Source of the DNA: JBBIMP01 sp037444305
GTDB taxonomy: Bacteria; Acidobacteriota; UBA6911
NCBI GenBank assembly: GCA_037444305.1
Contig: JBBIMP010000027.1
Location: forward strand, 1 to 64,000
Direction: 5' to 3'
DNA length: 64,000 nt
The notes under the pieces were generated by a model, which did no database searches, was not told the origin of the DNA, and was given only the letters and a program-made list of their open reading frames with translations. Positions 60,775 through 64,000 of this stretch are shown piece by piece. Every line of letters begins with the position of its first letter. Position 1 is the stretch's first letter. A program made the position numbers and the translations under genes.

Positions 60775-62568
60775 TCAGGCCCTTGGCGCCCGGTGCCAGG
60801 TCGCAAAGAGCCCGGCGCCGGAAAGGAGCGCCGCCAGAAGCGCGACTGCTGCTGCCGTCGTGTTGGCATAGAGCCAGAATCCCGTGCCGAACAGAAGCCC
60901 GTAAACCAAAACGATGCCCAGGAAGACGCTCAAGATGCCCGCCGGCAGTTCCCGGCGCGCCGCCTCCATCCCGCCGCTCCAGATCCCTTCCCGGATGGCC
61001 CGTTCCCTGAACCTCCTCCATCCCGGCCCGCCCGGGTGAACCTTCAGGAAGAAACTGTACAGCGTCTCCTCCTCTGCCGGTCTGGTAAGCAGCGTGACAC
61101 AAATCCAGCCGGCCGTAGTGACCGCCACACCGATGACCAGCTTCTGCCACTCGACCCAAGCCGCGTACCCGAGGCGCGGGTGGACAATTTCAAAATAGAC
61201 GGCAACAGCAAAGGATATCACCATCGCCGCAATCTCGCCGGCGGCGTTGATCCGCCACCAGAACCACCTCAGCAGGAACAGGAGGCCCGTTCCCGCTCCT
61301 ATCTGCAGCAGGATGTGAAACGCCTGCAGCGCGTTGCTCAGGTAGAGCGCCAGCACCGCTGCAAGCACCATGAGAAAGACAATGCTCAGCCGACCCACAC
61401 CCACCAGGTGCCGCTCGCCCGGCGCCTGGTGGATGAACCGCCGGTAGAAATCGTTGACGATGTAGGAGGCCCCCCAGTTGAGATGCGTGGATATCGTCGA
61501 CATGACAGCAGCGATGAGAGAGGCCACCACCAGTCCCAGAAGACCGGCGGGGAGGTGGGTGAGCATCGCCGGGTAGGCCATGTCGTTCCGGACGATGACG
61601 GCAGACACGTGTGGAAATGCGGCTTTCAACGAATCCAGATCCGGAAACACGACGAGCGAAGCCAGCGCGACAATGATCCAGGGCCACGGCCGGAGGGCGT
61701 AATGCGCGAGGTTAAAGAACAGCGTGGCGGTAACCGCATGGTTTTCATTCCTCGCCGCGAGCATCCGCTGGGCGATGTATCCTCCGCCTCCGGGTTCGGC
61801 CCCCGGGTACCAGACGCTCCACCACTGCACGGCCAGCGGGATGACGAAGACCGTCAAGAGCAGCGAGGAATCGGAGAAATCGGGCAGCAGCGAAATCCGG
61901 TCACGGACCGCCGGGTGCGAAAATAGCCCGCCCAGCCCGCCGATGTCGGGCAGATTGAGCACAACCACGGCGGCAGCCACCGATCCGACCATCGCCACCA
62001 CAAACTGGAAGAAATCGGTCAGCAGCACCCCGCGGAGCCCGCCGAGCATGGTGTAAACCACCACCACAATGGAGGTCAGAAGAACGGTCTGCGCCGGGGA
62101 TATGCCGAGCATGACGCCGCCGATCTTTATCCCGGCCAGCAGGACCGCGGCCATGATCACGATGTTGAAAAACAGCCCCAGGTACAGGGCCCGGAAGCCT
62201 CGCAGAAAAGCGGCGGTTTTCCCGCTGTACCTCAGTTCGTAGAACTCGATGTCGGTGAGCAGGCCCGAGCGGCGCCAGAGCCTGCTGTAGATGAAGACGG
62301 TCACCATTCCGGTCAGCAGGAAGGCCCACCAGAGCCAGTTCCCGGCCACGCCATGCTCGCGAACCATGTCCGTCACGAGATTCGGCGTGTCGGCCGAGAA
62401 AGTGGTGGCCACCATGGAGACGCCCAGCAGCCACCAGGGCATGTTCCGGCTCGAGGCGAAGAACTCTGCCGCGCTCGAGCCGGCCTTCCGGGCCACCGAA
62501 AGCCCGATCGCGAGCGAGAGCACAAAGAAAATGATAATCGAAAGCCAGTCTATTCCTTGAAGCGTCAT
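60775..62568 (-). CDS. Sodium:solute symporter (SSS/SGLT family)
   Basis: 597 residues with about 14-15 membrane helices. Family motifs include FFASSRNMPWWLLGVSMVATTFSADTP (helices 1-2) and VMSTISTHLNWGASYIVND (helix 8 sodium-binding region). The SSS family imports sugars, amino acids or vitamins together with Na+. It lies directly downstream of galK on the same strand, so galactose or another sugar is a reasonable inferred substrate. The C-terminal helices are separated by a soluble loop near residue 520. Confidence 0.88.
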   Translation of the reverse strand: MTLQGIDWLSIIIFFVLSLAIGLSVARKAGSSAAEFFASSRNMPWWLLGVSMVATTFSADTPNLVTDMVREHGVAGNWLWWAFLLTGMVTVFIYSRLWRRSGLLTDIEFYELRYSGKTAAFLRGFRALYLGLFFNIVIMAAVLLAGIKIGGVMLGISPAQTVLLTSIVVVVYTMLGGLRGVLLTDFFQFVVAMVGSVAAAVVVLNLPDIGGLGGLFSHPAVRDRISLLPDFSDSSLLLTVFVIPLAVQWWSVWYPGAEPGGGGYIAQRMLAARNENHAVTATLFFNLAHYALRPWPWIIVALASLVVFPDLDSLKAAFPHVSAVIVRNDMAYPAMLTHLPAGLLGLVVASLIAAVMSTISTHLNWGASYIVNDFYRRFIHQAPGERHLVGVGRLSIVFLMVLAAVLALYLSNALQAFHILLQIGAGTGLLFLLRWFWWRINAAGEIAAMVISFAVAVYFEIVHPRLGYAAWVEWQKLVIGVAVTTAGWICVTLLTRPAEEETLYSFFLKVHPGGPGWRRFRERAIREGIWSGGMEAARRELPAGILSVFLGIVLVYGLLFGTGFWLYANTTAAAVALLAALLSGAGLFATWHRAPRA

Positions 62569-62601
62569 ATTCGGTCTTTGGACAGGGATAGCCTGGGACA
62601 G

Positions 62602-62692
62602 GCGGGTGACGGGCTACGCTGTCCACGCGCCGGCAAAATCCGTCGTGCCGCCAGCTCCCGCAAGGCTCGGGACAGCATAGCCTGTCACCCGC
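62602..62692. repeat. Long inverted repeat at the galK stop
   Basis: The arms 62602-62624 and 62669-62692 match at 21 of 23 positions; the two mismatches are G-T tolerant. The right arm contains the galK TGA stop (62687-62685). In RNA it would form a 23-bp hairpin between galK and the symporter gene, possibly lowering downstream expression or stabilising galK mRNA. There is no T tract, so it is not a typical terminator. Confidence 0.7.
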
Positions 62693-63866
62693 ATTGATAC
62701 TTAGCGCCGTCGACCGCGGCCAGCTTCCAGATTGCAGGAGCCTCCGGCGTCCGCGAACCGAAGGCCTCGGCAAATCGGGCTGAAAGCCCATCGGCATCCG
62801 TCACGCCCGCATCACAGACGCCGACGATGCTGCCGCCGAATCCGGCGCCGGTGAGTCGCGCCCCGACGACCCCCGGCTGCGCGCAGAACCATTCGATCAT
62901 TTCGTCAAGGATCGGGAAGCTGACCTCGTAATCCCGGCTCAAGCTGTAGTGGCCGTCGAGCAGCAGATTCCGGACCGACTCCCGGTCGTTTTCGCGCAAC
63001 GCGCGCACCATCCCGAATACCCGGCCCTGTTCCGTCACCACGTGCCTGGCTCTGCGGTAGGCTGTTTCCCCCAGCACGTCCTTCATGGCCTCCACCTGTT
63101 CCATCGTGGCATCCCTCAGTGCCGCTGTTTCCGGATCGATTTGCTGCAGGAGTTCCACCGCGCGCATGCAGGCGCCCTGCCGTTCGTTGTATACGCTCCC
63201 CGCGAGCTTCCTGGGAATCCCCGAGTAGATGGAGAGAAACTCCATTCCTTCGGGAAGCCGGTGGTGCGTCAACTCCAGTGTCCGGCAGTCCAGCAGCCCG
63301 GCGTGGCCCTCGCGGCATGCGCGGGAGGCAAACTGGTCCATCGGTCCGCTGTGGATCCCGACGTAATTGCGGTCGGCCCGCCGGCACGCATTGACCAGCT
63401 GGGCATCGCTGAGTTGCAGACCCTCGAGCCGTTCCAGCGCCGTCGCCACCGATACCTCCAGCGCCGCCGAGGAGCTGAGCCCGGATCCGATCGGCAGGTC
63501 ACCGAATACCAGGATTTGCTTACCGCCGATCCGCTGGCCGCCGTTTTCGAGTTCGGCAATGATCCCCAGCATGTACGCCGCCCAGTGCGGGCGCTCCTCC
63601 GGGATCTGATCCAGGTCGAACTCGAAACTTTCCTCCAGGTTGGCAGTCCGGAGATGGAACCTCCTGCCCGGCAGTCCGCCAATCGCCGCCGCGATATAGC
63701 GGTCGATGGCGATCGGCAGAACGTGCCCGTCGTTGTAGTCGGTGTGTTCGCCGATCAGGTTGGCGCGCCCGGGAGCGGCGGCCACGACCTCGGGGGCACG
63801 TCCGAAATGCCCGGAAAACAGCGCTTCGGTCTTCTTCACCAGTTGCTGCAATCTGCTCTTCGGCAT
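62685..63866 (-). CDS. galK: Galactokinase
   Basis: 393 residues, normal galactokinase length. All GHMP-kinase motifs are present: GRANLIGEHTDYNDG near the N terminus (galactokinase signature), the ATP loop PIGSGLSSSAALEV near residue 125, and the C-terminal TGAGFGGSIVGV. GalK phosphorylates galactose at C1 in the cytoplasm as the first step of the Leloir pathway. galT and galE are not in this window. The gene before it ends 19 bases upstream, so it is probably in an operon. Confidence 0.96.
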   Translation of the reverse strand: MPKSRLQQLVKKTEALFSGHFGRAPEVVAAAPGRANLIGEHTDYNDGHVLPIAIDRYIAAAIGGLPGRRFHLRTANLEESFEFDLDQIPEERPHWAAYMLGIIAELENGGQRIGGKQILVFGDLPIGSGLSSSAALEVSVATALERLEGLQLSDAQLVNACRRADRNYVGIHSGPMDQFASRACREGHAGLLDCRTLELTHHRLPEGMEFLSIYSGIPRKLAGSVYNERQGACMRAVELLQQIDPETAALRDATMEQVEAMKDVLGETAYRRARHVVTEQGRVFGMVRALRENDRESVRNLLLDGHYSLSRDYEVSFPILDEMIEWFCAQPGVVGARLTGAGFGGSIVGVCDAGVTDADGLSARFAEAFGSRTPEAPAIWKLAAVDGAKYQCG

Positions 63867-63885
63867 CGGATTGCTCTTTAGATCA

Positions 63886-64000
63886 TCAGTCCGGCAGGGG
63901 ATCCCGGCGGATAGAAATGGTTCCCGTGTACGTTTTTCCGCTGACGGTCATCTTCACCAGATACTCGCCCGGGCCGGCCTGGGCGCTGCGGCCCGGAGCC
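63886..64000 (-). CDS. C-terminal end of a secreted protein (partial)
   Basis: 38 codons are visible up to the window edge, ending in tandem TGA codons (63888-63886 and 63885-63883). The sequence GPGEYLVKMTVSGKTYTGTISI followed by RRDPLPD resembles the closing Ig-like strand of BNR/sortilin-like glycoside-hydrolase-type proteins (pattern PGTYTVKLTVDGKTYT). The rest lies outside the window. Confidence 0.6.
   Translation of the reverse strand, partial: APGRSAQAGPGEYLVKMTVSGKTYTGTISIRRDPLPD

Overview
The window is GC-rich, densely coded DNA from a Gram-negative (two-membrane) bacterium. Evidence for an outer membrane includes a TamB/BamA-type assembly protein, several outer-membrane beta-barrels and FtsX-type envelope ABC transporters. 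The mix of UPF0182, DUF5916, SYLF, S9 peptidases, MEMO-type protein and a 2-oxoacid:ferredoxin oxidoreductase would fit an Acidobacteriota-like or related environmental lineage with anaerobic capacity. That placement is inference; there is no rRNA gene. A 100-base N run (7647-7746) flanked by identical 55-mers shows the window is an assembly scaffold, probably from a draft or metagenome-assembled genome.

Layout. 0-11 kb: tRNA-Asp, a PrmA-like methyltransferase, an MMPL/RND exporter, a small secreted protein, a NYN-domain protein, an S9 peptidase, then the scaffold gap and a large Npt1-like transporter fused to HEAT repeats and a cNMP-binding-like domain. 11-24 kb: small unknown genes, a truncated yihY, TPR proteins, a 2285-residue TamB-BamA fusion, a YtxH protein and an ABC exporter. 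24-34 kb: korAB-type oxidoreductase, SRPBCC proteins, yajQ, a palindromic fold-back element, UPF0182 and OsmC. 34-40 kb: SYLF protein, a tesA-ybbA-ybbP cluster, a radical SAM protein and tRNA-Asn with a clear promoter.

40.3-46.4 kb is a decay zone. It holds relics of an ion channel, a class V aminotransferase, a PaaK-like adenylating enzyme, a cation antiporter and TrkH, around an intact Ig-like protein and an intact DUF5916 outer-membrane protein. 46.6-51.1 kb is a tight five-gene operon (outer-membrane barrel, two periplasmic proteins, FtsX permease, ABC ATPase), the best candidate here for an undescribed envelope system. 51.3-52.4 kb has a vapBC toxin-antitoxin pair and a degenerate XRE-type regulator. 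52.4-64 kb has a penicillin-acylase-family enzyme, a polytopic (possibly GT-C) membrane protein, an alpha/beta hydrolase, an ECF sigma/anti-sigma/YbjQ operon, a MEMO-type protein, a sodium/solute symporter, galactokinase and the tail of a further gene.

Functional themes are envelope biogenesis and transport (TamB-BamA, four ABC loci, RND, barrels), protein and peptide turnover (S9 peptidase, acylase, hydrolases) and galactose use (galK with an SSS symporter). No CRISPR array, integrase, transposase gene or prophage module was seen.
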